Shown here piece after piece: positions 28,260-37,745 of a stretch of DNA of 64,000 bases. This DNA is from Pseudomonas subflava (GTDB lineage Bacteria > Pseudomonadota > Gammaproteobacteria > Pseudomonadales > Pseudomonadaceae), in NCBI RefSeq assembly GCF_023823685.1, contig NZ_JAMXBF010000007.1, forward strand, positions 214,608 through 278,607, read 5' to 3'. The notes under the pieces were generated by a model. That model did no database searches, was not told where the DNA came from, and saw only the letters and a program-made list of their open reading frames with translations. Both the position numbers and the translations under genes were made by a program. The stretch's first letter is position 1; every line of letters starts with the position of its first letter.

Positions 28260-29395
28260 TGCCCGCCCTCCTCGGTCGCTTCCACCTGGGGCTCGCTGCC
28301 CGGCTCGGCTTCATCCTCGGGCGCCAGCTCCGCGGCTTCGCGCCGCTTGAGGTAGGCCTGCAGGCTGCCCAGTGCGTCGTCCAGCCTCGGCAAGCGGGTC
28401 GTCACCGGCTGGCCGGACAACTCCTCGACGCGTTTGCGCAGCGCCTGCACGGCCTGATTGTCGCGATCGAAATAGCTGTCCAGCACATCGCCGGCAGACG
28501 CCAGGGCCTGGCGATAGACCTCCTGCTCGCCGTTGAGCGCGCCCCACTGAGCCTGTTCCAGGGCCAGCGCCAGGGTCAGGCGCACCTGCGCCAGGCTCTG
28601 CCCGGCCAGCTGCGGACGCACGTCCTGGTCGGCGTGCAGGTCGATGCGCACATAGCGCGACAGCTCCTGCCAGAGTTCTTCCCAGCGGCTGCTGTCGCTG
28701 GCGTTGACGCTGCTCTGCACCTCGGCCGGCAGGATGTATTCGGGGGCGAGCAGCTGCAGCTGGGCGGCCTGTTCGCGCAGGGCGGCCAGTTGCAGGAACA
28801 GGCCGGAGCGATCCAGTTGCGGCAGGCTGCGCAGGGCCTCCAGCACCTTGATCAGCTCGCCGCGGGCGGCGAAGGCCTGCGGGTCGTTCTGCGCCCGCAG
28901 GATGTCGTCGGCGCCCTGTACCAGAGCGACCGCACTCTCCACGTCCTGCAGCGCGGAGAGGCGCAGCATGGCCAGGCGCAGCAGGTGCTCGGCCTCGGCC
29001 AGGCGCCAGTCCTCGCGGCTCTTGCCGAGCACGCCGGAGAGGCTCTGGGCCAGGCGCTGCTGTTCGCCCTGCAGGGACACCAGCAGATCGCGCTGGGTGG
29101 CCAGGTCATCGGCGGTGGGCAGTCCGGCCAGGCGCTGGGCGACCCGGTTCTCGCTCTCCTCGACCTGCTGTTTGGCCACATCCCCGACTTGCCGCACCTG
29201 GCTCAACTGCTGCGCGGCCTGGCCTTGCTGCTGATACAGCTGCCAGGCACTCCAGCCGCCGACGCCGAGGCCGGCCAGGCCGATCAGCAGGGCCAGCCAG
29301 GCCGGGCCACTGCCTTTGGCGCTGGGCGCACGCGGCGGCTGTTCGACGGCGGGTTGCGGGGTCTGTTCGCTGATCTGCGGGGTGGTTTCGCTCAC
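28256..29395 (-). CDS. hemX: HemX-like membrane protein (uroporphyrinogen-III C-methyltransferase annotated family)
   Basis: The 379-residue protein has a Pro-rich cytoplasmic N-terminus, a single membrane helix (about residues 35-55, WLALLIGLAGLGVGGWSAW) and a long periplasmic coiled-coil and helical domain ending in an acidic tail. It matches HemX of enterobacteria, for which methyltransferase activity is doubtful. I chose the GTG at 29395 because AAGGAAGGA lies just upstream; an ATG at 29413 would overlap hemD and put that ribosome site inside the gene. It overlaps hemY by four bases. Confidence 0.9.
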   Translation of the reverse strand: MSETTPQISEQTPQPAVEQPPRAPSAKGSGPAWLALLIGLAGLGVGGWSAWQLYQQQGQAAQQLSQVRQVGDVAKQQVEESENRVAQRLAGLPTADDLATQRDLLVSLQGEQQRLAQSLSGVLGKSREDWRLAEAEHLLRLAMLRLSALQDVESAVALVQGADDILRAQNDPQAFAARGELIKVLEALRSLPQLDRSGLFLQLAALREQAAQLQLLAPEYILPAEVQSSVNASDSSRWEELWQELSRYVRIDLHADQDVRPQLAGQSLAQVRLTLALALEQAQWGALNGEQEVYRQALASAGDVLDSYFDRDNQAVQALRKRVEELSGQPVTTRLPRLDDALGSLQAYLKRREAAELAPEDEAEPGSEPQVEATEEGGQ

Positions 29396-29405
29396 GAGTC
29401 CTTCC

Positions 29406-30194
29406 TTATGCATCAGAGGCCGGCGCCGGATGGGCGCGCAGGGCCGCCAGAACAGCCGCAGCACTGGCGCCGCGACAATCGATGACCTGCCGGGCACCGG
29501 CCGCGCGGGCCAGTTCGGCCACCCGCGGGCTGGGTACCAGCAAGGGTAGCCGAGACAGCTTCGCCCAGGCACCGGCGGCCAGCTGGCGGAGGTTGTCCAG
29601 GCCCTGGGCGCTGCTCGCCAGCAGGGCGTTGAGGCGCTCGGCCTCGACCAGGCGCTCCAGCGTACCGGCAGGGTATTGAGGGCGCACGCGCCGATAGAGT
29701 TCCAGATAGTCCACCTGTGCGCCACGCGTGCGCAGGGTCTCGGCGATCAGCTCGCGACCGCCCTCGCCGCGCATCAGCAGCACGCGCGGAGACTCCGACC
29801 GCAGGACGTGGTCGAGTTCCGGCAGCGCCAGCAGCGCCTCGCTGTCGTCGCCGGCGCTCGGGCAGCAGGCCGCCAGGCCATGGGGCGCGAGATGGTCGTC
29901 GAGGATCTGTGCGGTGGCGGCGCCGACGCTGAACCAGCGCAGTGTGGCCGGTGGTTGCGGCCAGTGACGACCGAGCAGATCGAGGCCCAGGCGTGCGGCC
30001 GACTTGCTCACCACGATCACCGCGCAGTAGCGATCCAGGTCCCGGATGAGGGCGCGCTGCTCGGACGTCTCCGCCAGCGCCTCGGTCTCCAGCAGTGGCA
30101 GGCTGCGGCTGAACACACCGGCCTCGGCCAGCGTGGCGGCCAGCGCCTCGCACTCGGCGGCCGGGCGGGTCAGCAGCAGGCGCCAGCCCGTCAC
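29406..30194 (-). CDS. hemD: Uroporphyrinogen-III synthase
   Basis: The 262-residue enzyme closes and inverts ring D of hydroxymethylbilane. It begins [20 protein letters not shown] and contains [24 protein letters not shown] and a YRRVRP segment, all typical of HemD, a poorly conserved family. The GTG at 30194 overlaps the hemC stop (GTGA), so translation is coupled. It is followed by hemX 10 nt later. Confidence 0.95.
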   Translation of the reverse strand: MTGWRLLLTRPAAECEALAATLAEAGVFSRSLPLLETEALAETSEQRALIRDLDRYCAVIVVSKSAARLGLDLLGRHWPQPPATLRWFSVGAATAQILDDHLAPHGLAACCPSAGDDSEALLALPELDHVLRSESPRVLLMRGEGGRELIAETLRTRGAQVDYLELYRRVRPQYPAGTLERLVEAERLNALLASSAQGLDNLRQLAAGAWAKLSRLPLLVPSPRVAELARAAGARQVIDCRGASAAAVLAALRAHPAPASDA

Positions 30195-31123
30195 TCGGCC
30201 GCGGCCTCGCCGTACACCGCCTTGAGGATGGCCTCGGCACCCTGGGCCAGCAGTTGCTCGGCCACCTGCACGCCGAGTACTTCGGCGTCTGTGCCACGGC
30301 CTTCGGCGCGCAACAGCAGGCCGCCATCGGGTTGACCGACCAGGCCGCGCAGCCACAGCTGCTCGCCTTCGAGCAGCGCATAGCAGGCGATCGGCACCTG
30401 GCAGCCGCCGTTGAGGCGCTTGTTCAACGCGCGCTCGGCGTTGACCCGCTGCGCGGTCTCGGCGTGGTGCAGCGGCGCCAGCAGCGCATGGATCTCGGCA
30501 TCGGCGGTGCGGCACTCGATGCCCACGGCGCCCTGGCCACCGGCCGGCAGGCTGTCGTCGACGCTGATCGAGGAGCGGATGCGCGCCTCGAATCCGAGGC
30601 GGATCAGGCCGGCGGCGGCGAGGATGATGGCGTCGTATTCGCCGACGTCCAGCTTGGCCAGGCGGGTGTTCACGTTGCCGCGCAGGAAGTGGATCTTCAG
30701 GTCCGGTCGGCGCGCCAGCAGCTGGGCCTGGCGACGCAGGCTGGAGGTGCCGACCACGCTGCCGGAGGGCAGGGCCTCGAGGCTGTCGTAGGTGTTGGAG
30801 ACGAATGCGTCGCGCGGGTCTTCGCGCTCGCAGATGCAGAACAGGCCGAGGCCCTCGGGGAAGTCCATCGGCACGTCCTTCATGGAGTGCACGGCGATAT
30901 CGGCCTCATGCTCCAGCAGGGCGGTCTCCAGCTCCTTCACGAACAGGCCCTTGCCGCCGATCTTCGCCAGCGGCGCGTCGAGCAGCTTGTCGCCGCGACT
31001 GACCATGGGCACCAGGCCGACCTTCAGCCCCGGATGGGCCTGCTCCAGGCGGGCTTTGACGTACTCGGCCTGCCACAGGGCCAGGGCGCTCTTACGGGTG
31101 GCGATGCGGATTTCGCGGGGCAT
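30191..31123 (-). CDS. hemC: Porphobilinogen deaminase (hydroxymethylbilane synthase)
   Basis: The 310-residue enzyme joins four porphobilinogens to hydroxymethylbilane. Cys241 in NGGCQVPIA carries the dipyrromethane cofactor, catalytic Asp is in the [14 protein letters not shown] region, and [11 protein letters not shown] and [13 protein letters not shown] bind the substrate chain. The ATG at 31123 ([10 protein letters not shown]) has GGA eight bases upstream; a TTG six bases further upstream is less likely. A candidate minus10 TATCAT lies upstream near 31153-31158. Confidence 0.97.
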   Translation of the reverse strand: MPREIRIATRKSALALWQAEYVKARLEQAHPGLKVGLVPMVSRGDKLLDAPLAKIGGKGLFVKELETALLEHEADIAVHSMKDVPMDFPEGLGLFCICEREDPRDAFVSNTYDSLEALPSGSVVGTSSLRRQAQLLARRPDLKIHFLRGNVNTRLAKLDVGEYDAIILAAAGLIRLGFEARIRSSISVDDSLPAGGQGAVGIECRTADAEIHALLAPLHHAETAQRVNAERALNKRLNGGCQVPIACYALLEGEQLWLRGLVGQPDGGLLLRAEGRGTDAEVLGVQVAEQLLAQGAEAILKAVYGEAAAE

Positions 31124-31213
31124 GGGCAATTCCAGAAAGCGGACTGCCGCGGATGATAACAGGATGGCCGGCGCACGCCCGCAGCCCTGTCGCCGCAGGC
31201 AGCGCCGCCGGCG

Positions 31214-31963
31214 TCAGAGGCTGTGCATCAGCTTGCGCACACCGGCCACGTGGCGGCGGCTGACGGTCAGCGCGTCGGCACCGAGGCCCTTGAGGTAGAG
31301 CTGGAAGTGACCGAGCGGCGTGCGCTGCAGGCGCTCGATGCGTTCGCGGGCCACCAGGGCGTTGCGGTGGATGCGCACGAAGCGATCGCCGAACTCGTCT
31401 TCCAGCGCCTTCAGCGGCTCGTCGAGCAGCACTTCGCCGCCCTCGTGGCGCAGGGTCACGTACTTGTGGTCGGCGATGAAGAAGATCACCTGCTCCAGCG
31501 GGATCAGCTCGATGCCCTTGCGGGTACGCGCGCTGATATGGCTGCGCGGACCGGCGCCGTTGCCGCCGGCCGCCGGGCGGGTGAGCGCGGCGAGCTGTAC
31601 CCGGTTGGGCCGCTCGGCCTTCTTCAGCGCGGCCGCCAGGGCCTCGGGGCGGACCGGTTTGACCAGGTAGCCAACGGCGCTGACGTCGAAGGCCTCCAGG
31701 GCGAATTCATCGTGGGCGGTGCAGAAGATCACGGCCGGCGGCGCCTCGCGCTCGCACAGTCTGCCCGCCACCTGCAGGCCATCGAGGCCGGGCATGCGGA
31801 TGTCCAGCAGGACCACGTCCGGTCGCAGGCTGTCGATCAGCGTCAGGGCCTCCTCGCCATTGCTGGCCGAGGGCTCGAGGACACGGTATCCCTCGAGCTC
31901 GCCGACCATGCGGGCCAGTCGCTCGCGGGCAAGGGGTTCGTCATCGACGATCAGCACATTCAT
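31214..31963 (-). CDS. algR: Alginate and virulence response regulator AlgR
   Basis: The 249-residue protein has a receiver domain with Asp54 in VLLDIRMPGLDGL and a C-terminal LytTR DNA-binding domain (about 145-245: ISARTRKGIELIPLEQVIFFIADHKY). AlgR controls alginate, twitching and other traits in P. aeruginosa. The start [10 protein letters not shown] at 31963 overlaps the algZ stop (ATGA); an in-frame extension to 31996 would lie in algZ. hemC lies 90 nt downstream in the same direction. Confidence 0.97.
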   Translation of the reverse strand: MNVLIVDDEPLARERLARMVGELEGYRVLEPSASNGEEALTLIDSLRPDVVLLDIRMPGLDGLQVAGRLCEREAPPAVIFCTAHDEFALEAFDVSAVGYLVKPVRPEALAAALKKAERPNRVQLAALTRPAAGGNGAGPRSHISARTRKGIELIPLEQVIFFIADHKYVTLRHEGGEVLLDEPLKALEDEFGDRFVRIHRNALVARERIERLQRTPLGHFQLYLKGLGADALTVSRRHVAGVRKLMHSL

Positions 31964-33042
31964 ATTGCTCGGGCTTCCTGCATGAGTCTCGAACAAGGAT
32001 AGCGTAGACAGGTGAAGTGGCGCCCGTCACGGCGGTCCACGCTGAGACTCGCGGCGGGACCGAAAAGTGCCGCCAGTCGCGCGTCGATGTTCATCAGCGC
32101 CTGATGGGTCCCGCGTGACGGTTGCCGCTCGGTGCTCTCCTGGAACGGGTTGCTCACGCAGAGCTGGAACACCCCTTCCCGGTAACTCGCCTCGATCCGC
32201 ACCAGCCCGCCCTCGATGCGCGGCTGGATGCCATAGATCAAGGCATTCTCAAGCAGCGGCTGCAGGGTCAGCTGGGGAATCGGCAGATCCATTGGCACCT
32301 CATCCACCTGCCACTCCAACTGTAGTCGCTCGCCGAGCCGATAGTGTTCGATCGACAGATATCGCCTTGCCAGCTCCAGTTCCTCGCTCCACGGCACCAG
32401 CGTGCCGGGCTTGGCCAGGCTGGCGCGGAACAGGTCGGAGAGATCGAGCACCGCCTGCTCGGCCTTGTTCGGGTCGATGGCCACCAGGCTGGCGATGCTG
32501 TTCAGGCTGTTGAACAGAAAATGCGGGCGGATACGCGCCTGCAGCGACTCGATGCGCGCCTTGAGCTCAGCCTGCTGCTGCCGGCGCCATTGGCTCTGCA
32601 GGTAGAAGTAGCGCAGCATCAGCGCCGACATGATCAACGCGATCAGCGAATGGCGCAGATACAGGTTGACCTCGCCGTCGCGCGGCAACGGGCCACCCAG
32701 TTCGTAGTAGTCGGCCACCGCCGTGCCGGCCAGGGTCAGCCCCACCACCATGCCGCAGCACAGCACCCCGGCGAGCGCCGCACGCAGGCGCGCCAGCAAC
32801 GGCCGCAGGCGACACAGCAGCGCGGCCGAGAGCAGCACGATCCACTGCACGAACAGCGAGGTCAGCGCCAGGCGCACCCAGTTGAAGCCGGGCAGCATCG
32901 GCTCGGCCAGCACCAGCACCAGCACCAGCAGCTCGGCCAGCAGCACCAGGCTGAGCAGCGCCTCGGGCTCGCACAGTTCCGGGAGGAAGAAATCGTCGTC
33001 CGGGGCGAGCGTCTGCCCCTTGTTGAACCAGTGGATCTTCAT
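31960..33042 (-). CDS. algZ: Sensor histidine kinase AlgZ/FimS
   Basis: The 360-residue membrane kinase has about four to six hydrophobic segments (about 28-150) and a LytS-type His_kinase domain with phospho-acceptor His174 in [18 protein letters not shown]. The C-terminal ATPase part has [13 protein letters not shown] (N box). It lacks some canonical ATP-lid motifs, as P. aeruginosa FimS does. It is the partner of AlgR. Start chosen at MKIHWFNKG (33042). It is divergent from argH across 208 bp. Confidence 0.95.
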   Translation of the reverse strand: MKIHWFNKGQTLAPDDDFFLPELCEPEALLSLVLLAELLVLVLVLAEPMLPGFNWVRLALTSLFVQWIVLLSAALLCRLRPLLARLRAALAGVLCCGMVVGLTLAGTAVADYYELGGPLPRDGEVNLYLRHSLIALIMSALMLRYFYLQSQWRRQQQAELKARIESLQARIRPHFLFNSLNSIASLVAIDPNKAEQAVLDLSDLFRASLAKPGTLVPWSEELELARRYLSIEHYRLGERLQLEWQVDEVPMDLPIPQLTLQPLLENALIYGIQPRIEGGLVRIEASYREGVFQLCVSNPFQESTERQPSRGTHQALMNIDARLAALFGPAASLSVDRRDGRHFTCLRYPCSRLMQEARAI

Positions 33043-33250
33043 CCGCGCAGTTTCCTCGCGTGCGCACCGAGGCGGCAAGCCAGAGCGCTCCGGTCGGGCC
33101 AAAACGGGGCTCCAAATGCCGCCTTCCGGCGAAAACTGTGACGCGCCCTGCAGATCGGCGCGGCCTCGGTTTTCCCGGCAAGGCTGTTATTATCGACGCA
33201 CTTTGTCCGTTCCGCAGGCGCCGCGCCTGCCCAGTCCCGCGAGTTCTGCC

Positions 33251-34645
33251 ATGAGCCTTGAGAAGACCAACCAGTCCTGGGGCGGCCGCTTCAGCGAGCC
33301 CGTCGACGCCTTCGTCGCCCGCTTCACCGCCTCCGTCGACTTCGACAAGCGCCTCTACCGCCACGACATCATGGGTTCCATCGCCCACGCCAGCATGCTG
33401 GCCAAGGTCGGCGTGCTGACCGCGGAAGAACGCGACGCCATCGAAGCGGGCCTCAAGCAGATCCAGGGCGAAATCGAGGCCGGCGAGTTCGATTGGCGCG
33501 TCGACCTGGAAGACGTGCACATGAACATTGAGGCGCGCCTGACCGACCGCATCGGCGTCACCGGCAAGAAGCTGCACACCGGCCGTAGCCGCAACGACCA
33601 GGTGGCCACCGATATCCGCCTGTGGCTGCGCGACGAGATCGACCTGATCCTGGCCGAAGTCACCCGCCTGCAGCAGGGCCTGCTCGATCTGGCCGAGGCC
33701 GAAGCCGACACCATCATGCCCGGTTTCACCCACCTGCAGACCGCGCAACCGGTGACCTTCGGCCATCACCTGCTGGCCTGGTTCGAGATGCTGTCGCGCG
33801 ACTACGAACGCCTGGTCGACTGCCGCAAGCGGGTCAACCGCATGCCGCTGGGCTCGGCCGCGCTGGCCGGCACCACCTACCCGATCGACCGCGAGATCAC
33901 CGCCGAGCTGCTGGGCTTCGATCAGGTCGGCGGCAACTCGCTGGACGGCGTGTCCGATCGCGACTTCGCCATCGAATTCTGCGCCGCCGCCTCGCTGGCC
34001 ATGATGCACCTGTCGCGCTTCTCCGAAGAGCTGGTGCTGTGGACCTCGGCGCAGTTCCAGTTCATCGACCTGCCCGACCGCTTCTGCACCGGCTCCTCGA
34101 TCATGCCGCAGAAGAAGAACCCGGACGTACCGGAGCTGGTACGCGGCAAGACCGGTCGCGTGTTCGGCGCCCTGACCGGCCTGCTGACCCTGATGAAGGG
34201 CCAGCCGCTGGCCTACAACAAGGACAACCAGGAAGACAAGGAACCGCTGTTCGACGCCGCCGACACCCTGCGCGACAGCCTGCGCGCCTTCGCCGACATG
34301 GTCCCGGCGATCAAGCCCAAGCGCGAGATCATGCGCGAGGCGGCCCGCCGCGGCTTCTCCACCGCCACCGACCTGGCCGACTACCTGGTACGCAAGGGCC
34401 TGCCCTTCCGCGACTGCCACGAGATCGTCGGCCACGCTGTGAAGTACGGCGTCGACAGCGGCAAGGATCTGGCCGAGATGAGCCTGGACGAACTGCGCCA
34501 GTTCAGCGACCAGATCGGCGACGACGTGTTCGCCGTGCTGACCCTGGAAGGCTCGGTCAACGCCCGCGACCATATCGGCGGCACCGCACCGAACCAGGTC
34601 CGCGCCGCCGTGGCGCGGGGCAAGGAATTGCTGGCTACGCGCTGA
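33251..34645 (+). CDS. argH: Argininosuccinate lyase
   Basis: The 464-residue enzyme splits argininosuccinate into arginine and fumarate, the last arginine step. The superfamily signature [11 protein letters not shown] lies at 281-291 with catalytic Ser in the flexible loop, and His161 in the [23 protein letters not shown] [18 protein letters not shown] (109-121) binds substrate. Codons are extremely GC-biased. The ATG at 33251 is preferred to a long upstream in-frame stretch with no homology. Confidence 0.98.
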   Translation: MSLEKTNQSWGGRFSEPVDAFVARFTASVDFDKRLYRHDIMGSIAHASMLAKVGVLTAEERDAIEAGLKQIQGEIEAGEFDWRVDLEDVHMNIEARLTDRIGVTGKKLHTGRSRNDQVATDIRLWLRDEIDLILAEVTRLQQGLLDLAEAEADTIMPGFTHLQTAQPVTFGHHLLAWFEMLSRDYERLVDCRKRVNRMPLGSAALAGTTYPIDREITAELLGFDQVGGNSLDGVSDRDFAIEFCAAASLAMMHLSRFSEELVLWTSAQFQFIDLPDRFCTGSSIMPQKKNPDVPELVRGKTGRVFGALTGLLTLMKGQPLAYNKDNQEDKEPLFDAADTLRDSLRAFADMVPAIKPKREIMREAARRGFSTATDLADYLVRKGLPFRDCHEIVGHAVKYGVDSGKDLAEMSLDELRQFSDQIGDDVFAVLTLEGSVNARDHIGGTAPNQVRAAVARGKELLATR

Positions 34646-34671
34646 TCGCCATACCGGGAAAGGGAATTCCG

Positions 34672-34929
34672 ATGGATGCACTGCTGCATGGCCTGGGCGC
34701 GCTGCTCAGGTGGCTGGTCTTTGGGCTGATCCAGGGGCTGCTCGAATGGCTCTTCCTCCATCTCTGCTATGCCCTGGGCTGGCTGGCAATGCGCCTGCTG
34801 ACCCTGGGTCGCCATCCGCGCCAGCCCCTGCGCCAGGCCGACCCGGACGTACCGCGCAACGTCTGGATCATCGCCCTCGGCTTCATCTGCCTGGTCGGCC
34901 TGGTGGTCGGCCTCATTCGCAATGGCTGA
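34672..34929 (+). CDS. Small hypothetical membrane protein (85 aa)
   Basis: The 85-residue protein has two hydrophobic stretches (about residues 5-46, probably one long or two short helices, and 63-82) separated by a basic, Pro-rich loop. AAAGGGA lies before the ATG at 34672. It sits 26 nt after argH and its stop overlaps a possible start of the GNAT gene, so it is in an argH-linked transcript. No family recognised; function unknown. Confidence 0.7.
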   Translation: MDALLHGLGALLRWLVFGLIQGLLEWLFLHLCYALGWLAMRLLTLGRHPRQPLRQADPDVPRNVWIIALGFICLVGLVVGLIRNG

Positions 34930-34948
34930 ACACTTCGAGAACTTTCCC

Positions 34949-35428
34949 ATGAGCCTGTATATCCGCCCCGCCACCCCCGACGACGCCGCGCTGATCCTGC
35001 GCTTCATCACCGATCTGGCCATCTACGAGAAGGCCGAGCACGAGGTGAAGACCGATGTGGCCGGCATCCGCGACAGCCTGTTCGGTGACGGCTCGACCAC
35101 CCAGGCGCTGATCTGCGAGCGCGACGGCGCGCCGATCGGCTACGCCGTCTACTTCTTCAACTACTCCACCTGGCTCGGCAAGCACGGCCTGTACCTGGAA
35201 GATCTCTACGTCGACCCGGCGCATCGCGGCTGCGGCGCCGGCAAGGCGCTGCTGCAGCATCTGGCGCGGATCGCCGTGGCGCGCGGCTGCGGGCGCTTCG
35301 AGTGGGCGGTACTGGACTGGAACCAGCCGGCCATCGACTTCTACGAATCCTTCGGCGCCCGCCCGCAGGACGAATGGACCACCTACCGCCTGACCGGCCA
35401 GGCGCTGCTCGATTTCGCCGCGGGCTGA
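34949..35428 (+). CDS. GNAT-family N-acetyltransferase
   Basis: The 159-residue protein has the GNAT fold pattern: IRPATPDDAALILRFITDLAIYEKAEHEV, then LYLEDLYVDPAHRGCGAGKALLQHLARIA, in which RGCGAGKAL is the acetyl-CoA loop, and WAVLDWNQPAIDFYESFGA. It resembles diamine/thialysine N-acetyltransferases, which share the YEK..E start, but the substrate is not established. An alternative ATG at 34922 would add nine residues and overlap the preceding gene; MSLYIRP fits the family start better. Confidence 0.88.
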   Translation: MSLYIRPATPDDAALILRFITDLAIYEKAEHEVKTDVAGIRDSLFGDGSTTQALICERDGAPIGYAVYFFNYSTWLGKHGLYLEDLYVDPAHRGCGAGKALLQHLARIAVARGCGRFEWAVLDWNQPAIDFYESFGARPQDEWTTYRLTGQALLDFAAG

Positions 35429-35445
35429 GTTCTGCCGCCCAGGCT

Positions 35446-36105
35446 TCAGGCCTTGCTGCGCAGGTGATTCATGAAGTCGGCCATGGCGGCCTCGTTCTGC
35501 GCCGCGATCATCTGCACGTTCGGGTTCTGTCGCAGGCGCTCCAGCAGCGCCTGGGCGGCGGGGAAGCTCTCCAGCAGGTCGAAGCCGAGAACCCTCTGCG
35601 CCACCGCGGCGGCCAGGTCGATGCTGTAGAGGAAATACAGGTCGGCCAGGCCGAACTGCTCGCCCGCCACATATGGGGCGAAGCGGCCGTGGCGCTTGAG
35701 CGTGGCGATGCCGGCCTGCAGCTCGGTGCACGCCTTGTCCTTGATCGCCGCATCCACCGGAGTGCGGAAGAACGCCTCGGCGTAGCAGCTGCGCGCCGGC
35801 AGTTCGATGTACAGCTCGATCTCTCGCATCAGCGCACGCACCTGCGCCCGCGCGAAGGGTTCGGCCGGCAGCAGCGGGCGGCCCTCGCCGAGGTCTTCCA
35901 GGTAGTCGAGGATGGCGCCGGTCTCGCTGATGTAGCCGTGTTCGGTCTGCAGCACCGGCACCTTGCCGCGCGGGCTGATGGCCAGGAAGGCCTCGTCCTG
36001 GCTGCCGTAGACGTGGGCGGTGTCGAACGCCAGCCCCTTCTCCAGCAGGGCTAGGTGAACCATGTTGTAGTAGTTGCTGACGGGAAATCCGTGGAGTCTG
36101 AGCAT
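35446..36105 (-). CDS. Glutathione S-transferase family protein
   Basis: The 219-residue protein has an N-terminal thioredoxin-like domain (MLRLHGFPVSNYYNMVHLALLEKGL) with SPRGKVPVLQTEHGYISETGAILDYLE carrying the cis-Pro and glutathione-binding Ser/Thr, and an all-helical C-domain. It converges on the GNAT gene and diverges from the next. Substrate unknown. Confidence 0.92.
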   Translation of the reverse strand: MLRLHGFPVSNYYNMVHLALLEKGLAFDTAHVYGSQDEAFLAISPRGKVPVLQTEHGYISETGAILDYLEDLGEGRPLLPAEPFARAQVRALMREIELYIELPARSCYAEAFFRTPVDAAIKDKACTELQAGIATLKRHGRFAPYVAGEQFGLADLYFLYSIDLAAAVAQRVLGFDLLESFPAAQALLERLRQNPNVQMIAAQNEAAMADFMNHLRSKA

Positions 36106-36234
36106 GGGTCGGTACCGGAAGGGAAAACCCAGTTATAGCCTGCCGAACTCCGTGCGGCAGCACCATCAGGCAGGTGAATGGCACAGCCGCCGCCGGGCCG
36201 TGGCACACTGCCGGCCCGATACCGAGGAGCCGCC

Positions 36235-36510
36235 ATGAGCGAACACGACGACAACGATGACGAGGCCTTCGCCGAGCAGACGCTGATCCAGGCCATCGAG
36301 AATCAGCTGGAGGCCGATGCGCCGCCGGCGACCCGGGCCGTGTACAACAAGCTGACCCTGGTCGGCTACGAACGCGAAGAAATCCTCCAGTTGATGGCCC
36401 TGGTGCTGGCCCACGAGATCGACGCCATGCTGCGCGAGGATCGCCCCTTCGATTCCGCCTGGTACGAACAGGCGCTGCGCGCCCTGCCGGAGTTGCCCGG
36501 CGAGGACTGA
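36235..36510 (+). CDS. Small acidic hypothetical protein (91 aa)
   Basis: The 91-residue acidic protein starts MSEHDDNDDEAFAEQTLIQAIENQLEA and appears fully helical and cytoplasmic, with LTLVGYEREEILQLMALVLAHEI in the middle. GAGGAG lies before the ATG at 36235. No family is recognised with confidence. It precedes the solute-binding protein gene in the same direction but with an 82 bp gap. Confidence 0.75.
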   Translation: MSEHDDNDDEAFAEQTLIQAIENQLEADAPPATRAVYNKLTLVGYEREEILQLMALVLAHEIDAMLREDRPFDSAWYEQALRALPELPGED

Positions 36511-36592
36511 ACCCTCCTTGACCCTGGTCTATTCCCCGGCGGCACCGGCTGTTGTTATGGTGGCACCAGCCACGCCGCGGAAGGGCCCTCCC

Positions 36593-37345
36593 ATGATCTC
36601 GCGCTGTTACCGGCTCGGCCTCGCCGCGCTGCTGCTGGCCGCCTGTGCGGCGCGAGCGGACGAGGTGTTCCGCATCGGCGCCGAGGACGACTGGTATCCC
36701 TACACCGCCGTGCGCGATGGCGAGGTGCGCGGCATGTCCGCCGACCTGGTGCGCGCCGCCTTCGCCGCCAGCAACACCCGCGTCGAACTGGTGCCCTACC
36801 CCTACTCGCGCTGCATGGAACTGACCCGCACCGGGCAGTTGGCGGCCTGCTTCAACACCTCGCCGGACGCGCGCATCGCCGCCGAATTCCTGCTGCCCGA
36901 GGAGCCGCTGTTCAGCGACGACATCCTGCTCTGGGCGCGCAGCGGCGAGGCACGGCCGCTCGGCGACCTGCAGGCCATCGTCGGCCACAAGGTGGCGGTG
37001 ACCATCGGCTACGAATACGGCACACCCTTCGACAGCCTGGACGGCGTGCAGCGGGTGCCGGTGCGGCGTGACCTCAACGGCTTCCGCATGCTGGCGCGAG
37101 GGCGGGTCGACTATGTCGCCGCGTACCGCGGCATTGCCGCGGCACTGTTCGCCGAGCACTCACAACTGCGCGGCGCCTTCGTGCCGGTCATCACCCTTCA
37201 TCATCCGCAGCTGTTCATCAGCTTCTCGCGCTATCACCCGCACGCCCGGCAACTGCTCAAGCGCTACGACAGCGGCATGCGCAGCCTGCATCGCGACGGC
37301 AGCTACGAACGGATCGTCGCGCGCTGGAATGGCCGCCTACACTGA
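36593..37345 (+). CDS. Periplasmic solute-binding protein (SBP_bac_3 type)
   Basis: The 250-residue protein has a signal peptide (about 1-22, RLGLAALLLAACAARA) and a family 3 solute-binding fold: EDDWYPYTAVRDGEVRGMSADLVRAAF, YPYSRCMELTRTGQLAACFN, and the GYEYGTPFD segment. The Cys at residue 17 is in AAC but not a clear lipobox. No permease or ATPase is adjacent, so it may serve a distant transporter or act as a sensor-type protein. The start at 36593 fits the signal peptide. Confidence 0.8.
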   Translation: MISRCYRLGLAALLLAACAARADEVFRIGAEDDWYPYTAVRDGEVRGMSADLVRAAFAASNTRVELVPYPYSRCMELTRTGQLAACFNTSPDARIAAEFLLPEEPLFSDDILLWARSGEARPLGDLQAIVGHKVAVTIGYEYGTPFDSLDGVQRVPVRRDLNGFRMLARGRVDYVAAYRGIAAALFAEHSQLRGAFVPVITLHHPQLFISFSRYHPHARQLLKRYDSGMRSLHRDGSYERIVARWNGRLH

Positions 37346-37370
37346 CACGAACAACGACAAGGAAACCGCC

Positions 37371-37613
37371 ATGGCCTTCACCCCGGAATTGATCGCCGAA
37401 CTGGAAATTCTCGCCCTGTACAACCTGGACAATCACCAGGAGGGCCTCAAGGTCCACAACAACGCCTCGTCCCGCAACCAGGAAGCCATCACCCGCCTGC
37501 ACCGCAAGGGGTTGGTGACCCAGGCCGACGGCGGCTACCTGACCAGCCTCGGCCTGGACGCCGCCGAGCATGCCCAGAGCCTGTTGACCATCCTCGCGCA
37601 GAAACCCGCCTAG
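37371..37613 (+). CDS. TIGR02647-family small protein, possible DNA-binding
   Basis: The 80-residue protein reads MAFTPELIAELEILALYNLDNHQEGLKV and has a short winged-helix-like pattern (ITRLHRKGLVTQADGGYLTSLG). It matches the Pseudomonas family TIGR02647, for which no function is established. ACAAGGAAAC precedes the ATG. It is 25 nt downstream of the solute-binding protein gene and may be co-transcribed. Confidence 0.8.
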   Translation: MAFTPELIAELEILALYNLDNHQEGLKVHNNASSRNQEAITRLHRKGLVTQADGGYLTSLGLDAAEHAQSLLTILAQKPA

Positions 37614-37745
37614 TCCCGACCGGGGCGCGATGCCCCACACCGGCACTGCAACGGGCCGTGGAGCGGCCGATACAGCGGACAGAGGAGACTGCCAGACGCC
37701 CTTCGGCGCTGGTAGTCTTGCGGCCATCACCGCTCCGAGCAGCAC

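Noticed and set aside
32567..36300. Long minus-strand frames opposite argH and the genes after it
   Set aside because: They run across several unrelated plus-strand genes and show only low-complexity antisense composition.
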